From Lycocorax pyrrhopterus obiensis (lineage: Eukaryota; Chordata; Aves; Passeriformes; Paradisaeidae), in NCBI GenBank assembly GCA_014706295.1, contig JACSVZ010000006.1:26160629-26224628 (forward strand): 64,000 nt of DNA. Direction: 5' to 3'. The notes beneath the pieces were generated by a model. The model worked only from the letters and a program-made list of their open reading frames with translations. It had not been told where the DNA came from and did not search any database. Both the position numbers and the translations under genes were made by a program. Every line of letters starts with the position of its first letter. Within the stretch, counting starts at the first letter, position 1. Shown here piece by piece: positions 1 through 13,700 of the stretch.

Positions 1-1682
1 AATGCGTAACAGGTGTAAACCTGAAATTCTTCCATTCTTTAAAGTTTTAAAGGGACACACATCCACAACTCCAGAAGCACATGTGTCATTTAAACACATT
101 TAAACATCAGAACAAAGCTGACTTTATTTCCACAGTAGAGTAGAAGTGGGAATCTCTCATTCTAAACAAAACCACGCCACTGAAGGGCCAAAGAGCAAAG
201 ATACATGGAACTTCAAGGAGGGTGTGTTAGTTATTCACAGTACTTATTGCAATATTAATCCTAACAAATATTTGAGGTCTATTAGATGTCTCACACAAAA
301 CAATGTTTCATCAGACTGAATTTGAAGAGATGAACTACAAACAGAAGAACTGTAATAATGAGCCATGAATTTATTAAAGGGAATTGAAATCGCAAGCTTA
401 GCTAGAGGTGAATGTATGAAAATGTTAACAATGTCATTACAATTTTCACACAAGTATCCAAAGTTTTTTACAAACTTGCAGTTACCTGACAGCAGCAACG
501 CACCAGGTGATAAAAGCTAGGAAGCTTTTTTTCCTTATAAATATAAATAGTAACAAAAAATTGCTCTATATAGTGACTAATGACTTTTAAGAATCTTTTG
601 GATTTCAGCTAATACATCTTACACGTCAGAAACTTCAGGGTGTCCTTTCCAAGCTATGCCCATGCACTCATAAGAGATAACAATGGTAAAACTGTTGAAA
701 ACCAGGTTCTTGCTACTGAATTTAGTGAAAATCCGCCATGTGTTTCTCTTCTAGCTCACTGATTTTGCCCTGTGAAATGCAAACACAATTTAAAATTTCT
801 TCTAGGGAAGAAAAGCAGAATGGCTCCAGCAATTATTTTGACTAGTGAAAAAAATGCAATTTTAAATGAGAACTGTATTGCCAAAATTTCAGGGCAGCTT
901 TCTTCACTATCTTTAATTTTGAGAGAAAATGTAGGTATAAGTGAGGTAATGAAACAGACTGTACTCCTGGAAATGCGAGCACGGACTCAAGCACCAACAA
1001 ATAAGTAGTTACCATACTAGTCTATTCATGCTTGCATTTGCAAGGAAAACATACAGTTGAGTGGATAAATTCCTGGCCTGATATTTAGGACACTGCTTAC
1101 GTTCTTCTCTGCCAATCTGAAAAACCAAAACCATTTTCCCTTCAAGAGAAAATGTTTTAACAACAGCTTGAAATTTTTATTTTTTTGAGGACAAGAATAC
1201 CTGAAAAATCTATCATGAGTCTAGTGCTGCTACTACTCCTTACACAAACTGAGTCTACTCCAACTTGTATGAGTAATTAAACACAGCTTGAGCTAAAAGA
1301 TAAAATGATTTATTAGATCACTGCCGGAAATACTGGGGATTAGGGACACTCAAGCTGATGGACTGACTTGGGATGCAGTTACCGGACACCTTAGCTTCAG
1401 TAGAAAAAGACGTCTTTAGTATGAGCAGCACAAGGCAGAGAGAGAGAGAGACATTAAATTTCTTGTTTCTGCACCACTCATGACATATTGCGTCCAGCTA
1501 TCCCCACAGTGGTTTTCATATTGCTCTTTCCAACCAAACAGAACAGTGAGCTGGACCCTCTCTATAGTAGTGGTGGCAGAACACCAAATTCTGTGTAGTA
1601 GAATTCTAGTAGTGGCAGAACCCCAAATACAAAATAAGAAATGCTGGATAGTGACAAAGAGATTTATTTCATTTATAAATTG

Positions 1683-1739
1683 AACATAGTTAAGTGATAA
1701 TAGAATTAGGTTAACATAGTTAAGTGATAATAGAATTAG
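1683..1739. repeat. Tandem duplication, period 30
   Basis: A 27-base block beginning AACATAGTTAAGTGATAATA occurs at 1683-1709 and identically at 1713-1739. The identity suggests a recent duplication. Confidence 0.9.
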
Positions 1740-2029
1740 TGTAAAATCTAGGCTGAGTGGAGGACTGCAAAGGAATTAAGTCGCTCAGTTTCAAAGATGT
1801 GCTTGAAAGGTGAAAAGACCCAAGGTTCCTCTGCATTTAGGGAGAGTAAAGGACACAAGCAAGCAAACATAAACCCTGTGCTTTTCGAAACTGATACAGT
1901 GATGCTTTTACGAGAACAGTTTTCCACGTCATTCTTTAAAGCAATCGTTTAGGGCTCGGGGGAGTGTTCACCCTCCCGCACACTTGTGCAAGTGCCCCTG
2001 TTTCTCTCCACGGAAGCGCCCGCGGCCCC

Positions 2030-2352
2030 ACTCCGGCCCCGCCCCTGCTCCACTCCAGCCCCTCTCCAGCCCCGCTCCAGCCCCCTCCTGCCCCCAGCTC
2101 CTGCCCCCGGCTCCTGTCCCGCTCCCGCCCCATTTCAGGCCCCACTCCAGCCCCACTCCCGTCCCGCTCCTGTCCCACTCCAGCCCTGCTCCAGCCCCTC
2201 TCCAGCCCCGCTCCACCCCCGCTCCTGCCCCGCTCCAGCCCCTCTCCAGCCCCGCTCCTGCCCCGCTCCACTCCCGCTCCTGCCCCGCTCCTGCCCCGCT
2301 CCAGCCCCGCTCCTGCCCCGCTCCTGCCGCGCTCCAGCCCCGCTCCGGCCGC
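2030..2352. repeat. GC-rich minisatellite, unit about 11 bp
   Basis: Imperfect tandem array of a unit near CCCCGCTCCAG / CCCCGCTCCTG, about 320 bases long. One strand is almost all pyrimidine and the other purine-rich with dense GGGG runs. As 11 is not a multiple of 3, all frames cycle through similar codons, which explains the overlapping Pro/Ala/Ser-rich and Gly/Arg/Glu-rich frames on both strands. These are not genes. It lies in the CORIN intron after exon 3. Confidence 0.9.
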
Positions 2353-2530
2353 GCAGGGCTTGGGACCCGCGTTCGCGGCGCCTTCTGGCGGCGGCGCGGG
2401 GCAGGAGCGGGGCCGGGCCGGGCCGCGCGTCGGGAGCGCCGGGCGCTGCTGCGGCTGCCGGGCCGTGCTGCGGGGCGCGTCCGGCGCTCCCAGCTCCTCA
2501 CGGCCTGCGGGGCGGCGAGGATGCCACGCA
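2340..2530. promoter_or_regulatory. Small CpG island beside the minisatellite
   Basis: About 190 bases of extreme GC content with many CpG pairs, directly joined to the end of the 11-bp array, then an abrupt return to AT-rich sequence near 2530. It could be an internal promoter or a methylation-prone block created with the array. No splice site or start codon with family support is present. Confidence 0.4.
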
Positions 2531-5500
2531 CGGACGGGCATGGCTGGAGATCAAGCTTGGCCATGTGACTTTTCACGTTAGGATTTGGCCACCGGCATAG
2601 TTCTCCACTGAAACTGTTTTTGTGAAATGGCAGAGGCGTTACTAGACTGTCTGCTAGGGGAGATCTGTGGGATACTTGGCACAAAAAAAAAAAAGGATAT
2701 TAAGTATACATACGCGTACGCACCAGTGAGTGGAAGATACAAATCAGATACTAATACTTCTTGTCCCAGTGTATATTCCATTCATCTACAGGATGTTTTT
2801 CTAGGAAGAACGCCGGCCCTTGCTCTCCCTCCTTCTTCCTGTCTCCCCAAATCATCTGTATTACAAAACAGGGAGTCTGCTTCATTTGAATCAAGTCTCC
2901 CACTTTACTGCCTAAGTGCAGTCTGCTTTTATTTCAAAGAGAAAAAAGTACCAATAAAATTGTATTAATATTTCCTTGGGAAACCATGCTTTACTTTTTA
3001 CAATAATTACTATTTAATACGTGGTCCTTTTTCTGTTAAGCATTGATTGACAGATGAACAGAATATTACTGCATGTATTTCTAAATTCCATGAATAAACA
3101 CTGTTGAACCTATTGGTTCACCTAAGAGTCCCATCCTGATGTTTTTGCTATCAGAAAACTCTCCAGTGAGCTGTCCTCATGGCTTAGGACCATGGCCCAT
3201 GCCTCCAGAAAACATTTAAATATGAAGTCACGCAAACTCAAATCCTTCAACAGGAAAAACATATTCCTTCACTTGCTTTCCAACAGAGAGGTAACACAGG
3301 ACACATTTAACTCAGAAGCTGAAATTTGGTGGGGGCCAGCATTATATATTTGAGAAAAATTCTAATAATATTGGGCAAATATAAGGAACAACCATCTAGG
3401 ACTATAACAAGAACTTCTGGCAACATGAAATCTTGAACCTTCACAAGTCAGAAGCTGCCAGTTGACTATTGTTCCTACAAGCCCCAACAGACCAGCTCCT
3501 CACAAAGTTCTCCAAGCATTTCCATATTTTCTGTTTTTCCCATCATTCTGTGGCAATAAGTTCCATGAGGTCTCCTTTTTTTTTGACTTACTGCCTGATA
3601 GGCAAAAAAAAAAAAAAAAACCCTCAAAAAACCCCAAGCAGTCAACTCCTCATATAATGAAAAACACTGAGTAACTTTTCCATCTCACCTAGACACTCAG
3701 AATAGTCTTAATATCTACCACAACCACTTACTCGTAAGCCAGATGTTTTCCAGAAGGAAAACAGTGTCTTCCTTCTATTTAGTGCCCCCCACATCTAAGT
3801 CTTTCCATGTCTCTGCCGGTCTGATTGCCTGTTACTTGCCTTTTCCAATTCTACTGTAATCTTTCTGAAGTTATACACTGATGTAGCACGATTTTCCATT
3901 TTGTTCTTTGTAAACTTCACGATGAGGGCTCTCATGGAGACAGAACGCTGACTGCAGCAAACCATCAGGTCCTTTATTTGGTGACAACGCTAGCTGAAAG
4001 TCCAGCATTGTATTTGATAGACTTAGCATTGTTTTCCACTCTCCAGCATTCTTTCGCATCTATTGGCACAGTCATTTAAATATTTTATCAGTCACTCTCT
4101 CCACTATAGACCTTTACATGATTCCTAGCTATTCATTTTAGGCAGCTAAATCTGTATTAGCAGAAATGTTATTACTTGACTGTTTACTGTTTCCTCTGAT
4201 CAGAAAACACTGTCTGTAAGATATCATCATCATCCATCAGCAGCCTTCTTCACTCTGGAGCCTAGCCATTCATTCTTATTTTTCCTTCTGTCTTTAATGA
4301 ACACATAGTTTGTCAGAAGAGTGTCTGTAAGACTTCTTGGTGAAGACGCACGTTAACAGCATTTTGAAAAGCCAAGTCTGTTGTATTAACCAGCATTTTC
4401 ACTGTCTCCTTCAAAGAACTTTCCAACAGATTTGTGAGACATTTCTTCCCCTTGTAAAATGGAAATAAACTTCTTCATCCCTTCTTTATTGTATCATTCA
4501 TTCCCATTTACCCACTAATCTATTCTTTGCTAGAATTTCTTCCAAAGAACTTCCTTCTGCTTCAAGGACTTCTTAAATAATTGAAGTCATACGTGCCAAA
4601 TTTCATTCCTCTCCAGTTAGTAACTCAGCAATGTCTTACTTGTGTTAGTTTAAAGTCTTAACTGAATACCATATGGTTACGATATTAGTAATTTCTCTTA
4701 TTAATGTCTTTTATTGAAGCTGTGGTCCACCAGTAAAGCAAATCTGGCACTGGGGATACTAGCTAGCATCAGACCAAGAACTTAACAGCCACATAAATGC
4801 CAATCCAAATGCGTTCAGAGAATTTTGTCTAGTTGGCTTTGAACTCTATATTTTATGACTTATCATTTATCTTTTATCATACTGCATAAAATCAGCATAA
4901 AGTCCAAGTTATGTATGCTTACTAAATCAACAGAAACGCACTCTCCTCCCCACATTTGAACCAGATGAAACTTGTACTGATGGATGATCTGCTAGTTTGC
5001 ATTGATGATGATGGAACATCATCCTCACACTTCATTTAGAGGTTAATTTCCTAATAAGATATGCTTTAAAAGCTCAAACCTCTATTTTACATGGGTTCAA
5101 AAGTGATTACATCAATTCATGGGAGGATGAACGATCGCGCACAGCAGATCATTGGAATCTGATACCACATAGCATTCAAGTGTCTCAGCATGCCAGCCCT
5201 AGTTTATTCTTCTTCAGGCATGTACTACTGTTGACAGTTGGATTCAGACATGAAGCAAGAGAGAAATAATTTGATCTACTACCACCAATCCAATGTGGTC
5301 TTTAAGTTTTACTTGTCCCAAAAGAAATCATTTTTACTCCAACAGAATATTCCAGCTTCACTGTTCTAAAACTTATTTATATCTCATGTCCCAGTTATAT
5401 CTCGTTGTCTCCACATCAGAATATATAAGAACTTCCTGTGAACATCAGACCATGTTCTGTGTTACCTTAGGGTTCTCTCCATGAAGTAAGCTTAGTGGAA

Positions 5501-6180
5501 AAAAAGAGATCAAAGAGACTAGAGATGAGTATAAGGAGTTAATTTGCAAAGGCCAGGACAAGAAAGGAAGTGAGCAGCACTGCATGCTACTCAAAATCCC
5601 CTGCTTTCTAGTCCTCCATGCCTTGGAGAGCCATGGGAACACACAGTTATTATGAGATCAAATTCTTCTGGATTCTTAATTTTTTTTTTTTTTAATCTAC
5701 ACGCAGAATTAAGACAATGTCCCCATGAGTAAAACACTTGAAAGTGGAACCAAAGACTGCAAGGTTATTGATTAGTAACATACTATCTCCGGATGTTTCT
5801 GATGGGCAAAGTATCTCAGTTTGGGATGGGAATTTTTTTGTTGTTGTCGGGGGTTTTTTAAGAAAACTGTGGTATTTCAAATTTGTCTTTGAAAACCTTT
5901 TATCCTTTTCTCTTTACATAGAAAATACTACACCACAGTAGAATTCCAAGTAGTCACGCCTACCGAATATACATGCAGTCATACTGCTGTTGGAATGAAC
6001 TGCACTTACCAGAATAGAACACATACTTGGAAATCCTAAAAGTGCCTCTCTGTATAATACCAAACCCCAAATATTTGAAAGATTAGAAATCCAGACCTAA
6101 GGCTGTCCTGAGTCACTGTAGTGCTGTCCCTGCATTAACACTGTAGTAGGGAAAAATATCACATCTCATACACACGCCTC

Positions 6181-6208
6181 TGCATATTACATACGCATGT
6201 AATATGCA
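6181..6208. repeat. Perfect 12-bp inverted repeat
   Basis: TGCATATTACAT, loop ACGC, then ATGTAATATGCA. It is AT-rich and lies in the CORIN intron downstream of exon 3. Confidence 0.9.
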
Positions 6209-7330
6209 TCTCGAAAGAGTTCATTCCAGCATGATAAGAAAAGGCAAAAGGGCTTTACACTGCTTCATCTATATTTCCTGGAATTTCAGGTATATCAAAT
6301 ATGGTGATGAAAATACTTGAAGTGTAGCACACTATGCTTTCTTGCTGTTCCTTGGCACAGTGATAATTAGCCAAGTTGCCAAAAGAAGGAAATAAATGAA
6401 CTAGTAATAGAATTCAAGTGTGCATTTGTATACATTTATTCTGAGTTTGGGTTGCAGGGGGAGAAAATGAGAGAAATCTACATAAGGAAAATCATTTAGC
6501 AAACAGAACCTGCAAAAAGCCTGCACCATTCAAATGGCCTATGAAGTCACTACAGTCTAGGGGAGAGAAGAAAATACTGGTAAATCAGTGATTTACATTA
6601 AGCTTTCTCTATGACCTTACGAATAAGTTTTGCTTTGTGCTTTGGTGGGATTAAGAAAAAAGGAACGATAAGCAGTTCCAGAGAAACTGATTCATTTTAA
6701 TATGGTACCCTTGTATTTCATCTGTTAGCAAAGTAGTGTCAGGAAATCCTTCACTACCACTGACATGATGAATCAATAACATTTACTATGACATTCATAA
6801 AATGCACCTACCTTCATAGTCAAACAAATTTTCAAAAAGTCCTGATCCCAGTTAATTGTTGTTACTCTCTCTCAAAAATGCCGCTGGAACTTTATTGCTA
6901 TATAGAAAAACTGCTTCAAATTAGAGAAGAATTTATCCATTAAGACAGAAAAAGTTGTAACTGCAATTACATCCCAAGATCAGGAATGTACTTGCCACAT
7001 ACATAGTTTTAAAGAAACACAGAATGTACAATCGACAGACTGAACAACCGCAGTAACTCATTTCCGGCCTTGCTAAACCTGATTATCACCAGTTGAAGAA
7101 TGTATTTTAAGTTTTCATACTGAGAGAATTTACTGTGTCTTCCTTAACAGGTTGAACACATGTTCTGATAAGAAACCAGTTGATTGCAACATGGAACATA
7201 CACAACAAAATAAATTATCAAAAAGGGACACATTCCTTAGACCTCACGGAAACACATTGGGGAGCATGCCAACAGTATGCTCTGTAGTTTTTGAGTCAGA
7301 ATTATGGAGCCAAATAAAATACAAACTTAC

Positions 7331-7783
7331 TTTTTTTCTGATCCATTTTTTGTGACACAGATGGACGGGTAGGACTTAATACTGGCAGAGTGGTCATCCT
7401 CTCTGTGTTGTTAAAAGAAGCATCCGTGGACTCCAAAGTCACTTCCTCTGCAGTGGCGAACAACCGGGTGTTGTCTTCAGAGCCCTCTGCCAAAGCAGCG
7501 TCATAGGCAGGCTGATGATTGAGCACTGTGGCTTGAGTTGGGGGAGCAAAGGAATGTTCCTGGAAAGACTCTCTAAATATATTTGAGTTCTTGTTCATTT
7601 GGTCCATGTGGGATAGAGACGTGGTGGTCCAGGAAGAGGGCTGTGCGCTGAGATCCACTGTGGGATCAGTCTTGGAGCTATTTTCACCCATGTTTGGCAA
7701 AAGATCATCAGACGTTTCAAAGTCACCATTAACTGTGAGGCCCTCGCTTCCATTTGAATAAAAGCATGTTTTTTCTAACACTC
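7331..7783 (-). CDS. CORIN: CORIN exon 3: extracellular Ser/Thr-rich stem
   Basis: A 453-base exon, phase 1 in and phase 1 out, so its removal would keep frame. The acceptor is TTTCTTGCAG and the donor GTAAGT. It continues from the membrane anchor as GVLEKTCFYSNGSEGLTVNG, which aligns with the start of the mammalian corin ectodomain around the conserved SNGSE. The rest is low-complexity, rich in Ser, Thr, Asp, Glu and Asn, with no domain. N-glycosylation sequons are visible at NGS, NSS and NNT. It links the membrane to the first frizzled domain, whose exon is not in the window. At about 150 residues it looks much longer than the mammalian stem as I remember it (roughly 50-60). The 5' end is secure by homology, and the 3' two thirds by the open frame and donor. 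Confidence 0.92.
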
Positions 7784-10700
7784 CTGCAAGAAAGGCAAAA
7801 AACCACCAAAATTACCATCAACTGGAAGAATAATTGTTACCAGCTTGTTTTGGAAAGTTAGTAATAAATATAATGACACAGATTTTAAAAATATTTTTAT
7901 TTCAAAATTAAAGACAACTAAATTTAAGAATTTTACGTAGCAACAAAATAACAGTAGCACACAAAACATGGTTGCTGTAGGATAAATAGAGAAACAAACG
8001 CTTGCATGAGCTTAAAATGTTTTAATAGTATTTATAGTATGTCACTGAATACTTACATGTTTAAAACTACAGAGTGCAATTTCAAGGCACTCCAACAGGC
8101 ATTCATTCTATCATTGTGTTAACAAGATGGACAATGCTATTTTTTTCTCCTTTTAAATTGCATCGTCTCTTGTTTTCATAGTACCACCATCTTCAGAAAT
8201 GTAATTCTGAAGCTTTAAGGGAACCAATACATTTTTAATATATTTCATATTCACTAACTTGTAAAATGGAAAGAGGTACTGTTTTCTCTATATAGGATTA
8301 TGTAATTTAACTACCACTGCTAAATATAGGCACATGAATTCTTTGTCATTCTTCTCTGATACTGGATTTTAAATATACACTTGTTATCTAAATTTTTAGT
8401 CACTTGCTGTCTTTATTTTTGATCATTTATTATATTATGGACAAAAATAGACTTTGCTTAGTTGTATGTGTTGAATAGTTGTGAGTAATTATAATGCACA
8501 AATCAAAACAGCTTCATAAGAGTAAGTAGATGTATCCCACAAGAATCAGGAATTTAAACTACGTAGTAAGAGAGTTGATCTTTAACCTATTAATCCAAAT
8601 AATAAAGAAGACATCTTAAACATACATAGAACATATAACTTAGTTATCTATAATAAAAACTGCAAATACTATCTCAAATTTTTTAGCCAAATATATAAGA
8701 GTCATGTTTAATGCTGGAAGAGAAGCACCACTGTATTAAAATATAAGAAATTTTTGGTAAATAGCAAAAGCAATTTTTGCCACTGGCTGGTCATGTAAAA
8801 GAGCTTAACAATCATAATAAGCACAGTTCATCTAGACTTGATTATAAAAAAATTAAAAGGAATCCTCAAAACGTGAAGTCTCCCAAATGTTTCTAAGTAC
8901 CTTGGCAACAATCGATAATTTTAATAACTTTTCTTCATGTTCATTTGATCCTTCAATAGCTGCTTGGTACAGATGTGCTCCCACATTGCAGGGGGGTTGG
9001 AATTAGATGATCTTTCTATGATTCTATGATTCCTAAGTCTACAGAACACCCACCACCATCTCTCCTACACTTCATTTTCAGTTTGGTTATTGCATTTACC
9101 TAAATGGCTGGTTGGACCATCACGTCTCAGTCAGGCTTTGTACACCCCCCACCACCCCAGGCTCTTTCCCTAGACAAACCTACCCCTCTGCCAACTCCAA
9201 GCACCACACAGAGCCCAAAGGGTATCCTGAGCCCATTCCCATTACTGAATTCCTCTTCTCACTTCTTCATGCACTCTGCTGCTAGAATAAATCAGTTAAC
9301 TGGTCTGAAATTCAAGGACTGGGCAGGCGGAAATGTTTATTAATCACAGCTACAAGTAACTAAAAATGCCAGAGGAATCCAACTGAAGTGACTTTGGGTT
9401 GGAAAGTTTTATAGGTAGGAATAAAAGAGAAGTAGAATAGCTAAGAAGGGGCAATGTCAGCATTTTCTTTTTACCTGAGTAACCTCTAAGCATAGCAAAT
9501 GCAAACAGGAAGAAAAACTTGTGAAATTTCTGAAATATAATGAGTTTCAATGAAACAGTTACCATTTGAGATTTACCATATCCTCATTTATCCAACCTGG
9601 ATTGTTTTGGCTCCAGTGTCACTAACTGTGAGTAAATCTTTATGTCTAACTTCTACTGGACAAGCCAGGGGAACTTTATACATATATAAATGTTAAGGTT
9701 TCTGGTTTTCCACCAGCAGATGTTCATATATCATTGGGGTTTGGAGGAATTTACTGTGTGTATTTTACAGAAGCAACTAAAAATCTCCCACCTGCAAATT
9801 ATTTAGGCAGCATTATTTTTATTTAAGTCCTCTGGTCAAACCAAATAGGAAGAATGAATCTGCTGCATTTTCACATATTAGTATTAATATGATTTGCTAA
9901 AGTCTAAGGAAGAGTGAGTAGTTGTGCTCAGAAATTGTGCTCACTTAAATGTAGCTTTATTTGGATGCCAGATATTTGTGCTCAAATAAAGCGCTGAATC
10001 TCTAGAATTCAGAAGCCTACATTGTTCCAAGTTTCAAACTTAACTAGTATTTTTTTGCAGTTTTCAAAAAGTTAAAATAAGCTTTTTTGACTCCTTTGGG
10101 AAAGCGCATTGTGTTTTTCCATAATTCAAGAATAGCTTAAGGTATTTTTTCACATTCTCTCTCCTCCTCCCTAGACTCCTCTCTTCTCCTCCACTCAGCA
10201 TAAAAATAGAAAAAGTCTGTAAAACATTGGTCCCAAAGAGCTATTAATACTGATTTAAAATTAAAGTTAAAATGATTAGCTATTTATATATCACTCAGAA
10301 GAATAGGAGGCAATAAGACAGGTAATTTACAAGACAGGTAAACTCTTGAAAGATGTTTGAAAACCCCCTTTGGTTTAATACAGTGGTCAAATAAATACTG
10401 TGAAGCAAAATATTGAAGCTACCCACTGGATTCTATCCTCACGCAGACTTATTTCACTCTTTTTCTGGAACAACAAATGATAGCTATGTCTATCACTGCC
10501 ATAAGGTCATTGACTTCTTTCACTGGCATCCCCAAATGCTTGTTTGCTTCTTCAACCCATATTTCCAACAATAGCAGTTTTTGTTCTATTTTTACAGTTT
10601 CCTAGTGATAACAACTCCTCTTCTTAACAGGGGGACCACACAATGAACCCCTTCTACACAAAAGGACTTCCTAATTGTATCATCTCAGCTGACAATGAGT

Positions 10701-13700
10701 AGTATTAAAATTCTTTTTAAGAATTTTTCCCTCCAAAATAACATCAGCCTGGCTCAAGTACATATGCCCTTGAGGGAGGCAGGCATAAGCCTCTGCATTC
10801 TCTGCTAGCTCTAGATGACAATGCTGTTCCACTTAGTTTGCAAGAATTTTGGGTCACCTTCCTGAGTCACCTCGTTCTTCCCCCACATTTTCCTCCTATC
10901 CTCTCCTTTTACCAATGCACCACAGCAAATTTAGGCACGTCATTCCAGGCTGCAGAGTCGACTCTCTGGGTTGATCTCCCATGCGCTTTGATTTTCATCC
11001 TTCCCCCACCCTTCCCCTAAAAACACTATTGTACGCCTTAAATCTTAAATTAAGCTTACTGGATATGTTTTTATAGCCTCTATATTTAAATTTCAAGATA
11101 CCTAAGAAAACAGAGTGATGCTTTAAAACAATCAGGTTTTTTTTAATCTCTTCAGTGAAGAGAAATTAATTACTCTCTGTCAATGTTTGCTAACAGACAT
11201 GCAACACATACAGAACATGCATTTTATTCATATATACGGGCACACTGTATCCAGCTATTCTTCAGACTTGAGTTCATACAGAGCTGTAGATGGTAAATCA
11301 TAAGCCCAATAGTTAATTAGTTGAGAAATAGATGTAACCATTTTGGGTTTGTGTCTCCAGCTACACCTGGGCATGTTCAGACAATGGAAACATTCAGTAT
11401 GCTGGCCTTTGTTGTGCTTGGTACAAAACAGAGCTGCTGGGACCAGACTCATTCAGTTCAAAGCAAAACTTTCCAGCAGTTTTACTGATCATTTTCCAGT
11501 TGCTGTTTACTTTGGGGAATGAACGTTTTGCTTAAATATGTCCATTTATAAAAATGGACAGTTTACTTAAAAATGGACAGTTAAGAGATCTAAGAAATTG
11601 TCACATTGTTCAGGCTAGTAAATTGAGTTTCTGGCAGTGTAAACTGTAGAAGATTTCTAGCAGTTCAGAGCAGGAAAGCTCAAGAAGACCAAGTCTGTTT
11701 AAAAGCTAATGAAACAGAGCAAAGCAGCCAACCAAAGTATGGGTACTGGACGGGGCAGTTGCCAAGGAAATAAAGCCCTGCATCACTACTACAGCTGGCC
11801 AGCACATATGAACTGAGATTTCTCCAGCAGGGTCTGTACCTATGACTCCGCACTCTGGAGAAATGGGCACATTACTGATACTATGAAGGTCCCATAGTAT
11901 ACCAAACAATTGCACATCAGTCAAGATGTAGTAATAGACTTTCTTTTTATCTTTCTTTCTGTCCTTCTGTCTTTCCCCTTTGTGGAACTGTAACTATAAA
12001 GCGTTTTCCTTTCCCAGATAAATAACTGCAATGGGATGCAATTATCCTATGATCAAAAAAAAATTTTGATTTGGTAAAATGCTTCTTAGCATGTGAAGGA
12101 CTTTCTAAAGTGATTTAGAACACTTTCTCTCTGTGAGGAAAAGAACACTTATTCCTTACAAAGTTTTCTTCTCCAGGTTGACAAGCACACCATACTCCTA
12201 GTGAGAGACAGCAAAGTATGCAGAGCCAGAATGTAAGTACTTAGAGAAATCAAAGCAAAACATCTCAGATTGATATTTTCTTCTATGGACCATAAAAGTC
12301 TCTTGTATCTTTAGTCAAAATAATGTGCATCTCTATTGACAGTTTGTCTTTTCTTTGTACACCGTTCTAACAAAACTACTTTTTCAAGGCTTTGGGTCTT
12401 GAATACTCAGATAGTAAATAATCTTGGGAAGATTGATTAATGTCGTATTCTGAAAACAGGGCCCCATGGCATCTCAAACAGGATATTCTCCATTACTACA
12501 ATATAACTGTATTGCTCTTCCTGTCTCCTTCCACCCACACCAACTTTTCTGTTTCTTCAACCTCAGATCTTGCAATGATGTGCAGGCAAAAAAAGAGATG
12601 TAGGGAAAATGCACAGAAAAGTTCTCAGGTGCATGCACATTTTTTCATGTGTATATGCCTTAATTGAAAAATATTACAAAAGGAAAAGAATAATTACCTA
12701 AAAATTTACCACAGGAAACAAAGTATTTTCTAGCAAAATATAAAAGGTCTAGTTTCCTAATGAGTTAATTACCAAAGTCAAATCAAAAAAGTTCATAAGG
12801 TTCTAAACTATATAGTGGAGCTTTCTATTTATGTTTTATGCATCAGTGAAAGTTACTAGAATGACAACCACAGAATTTAACTCCTCTGTTTTGTGAAAAA
12901 AAGTAAAAACCTAACTTCCTATATATTAAATAATTTCTATTAGCTGGTCAGTACTATCAACTTATTTCTCATACTGTAAGACTTCATACCAATATTAGAA
13001 TTCAGTTATTATCGACCTGAAATGAATATGAATTGCTATTCTGGATATAGTGTATTCTCAGTTACTAAAACAGAATATATTATATTATACACATTTTAAA
13101 AATGTCCATTAGTTCATCTAATTCTGGTCATCAAATATATTTGCTCCTAGGCTATCAATGCACAGAAAACGAAAGCTGCTGAGAAGAACAGTAAATTAGA
13201 ATATGTTGATTCAAAAGCTGCTTCTGAAGGGACCTTTGCCAGTTTTAGACTTGGGTTATAACACCAAGCCTTGTTCCTCACCCTAAACTAATTGCATTGA
13301 CTTAAGAGGAGATAGTCACGATTTTTGCTATGAGAGTAGAATCAGAACAGGCCCCGTTTCCCAGAGGATTTCATACATTTTTAATGATAGGTCGATACAT
13401 GCCTCAGGAGGAGACTGAGTAGAGCTGATGTTAATACACCTGCTTTTTTATCTGCCTTCTCACCAAAGAATGAAAATCTACGACAGAGGATATGAAATAT
13501 ACAAATGGAATGCTAGACATAAGGAAAGCAAATTTAACAGCTTCTTATTTCTTAATTGCAAGACTTACTTGATCTTAATCCATTTCAGACTGTTCTTTGT
13601 TCAGAGATACACCCCAAGACATACTTGTCAATCATAACATTCACTACCTTTGGGGGTTTTTTTGTACTTCCTTAACTTAAACTAAATGAAAAGAACAGGC

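Larger units (their letters stand above)
1..7330 (-). other. CORIN intron 3 (part)
   Basis: Sequence between exon 3 and the next CORIN exon, which is off the left edge. Searching by eye for frizzled and LDL-receptor motifs on the minus strand found none. It holds the minisatellite and CpG block at 2.0-2.5 kb, a few A and T runs, and otherwise unremarkable AT-rich DNA. Confidence 0.75.

Noticed and set aside
1936..2684. Several 190-240 residue frames on both strands
   Set aside because: They are the 11-bp minisatellite read in different frames; all are Pro/Ala/Ser or Gly/Arg/Glu repeats without a domain.
3690..4700. Stretch that reads like a decayed element
   Set aside because: Could not match it to CR1 or any other family with enough certainty to list.
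1..7300. Search for CORIN frizzled or LDL-receptor exons
   Set aside because: No Cys-rich or Ser-Asp-Glu motif with splice sites was found on the minus strand, so these exons are outside the window.
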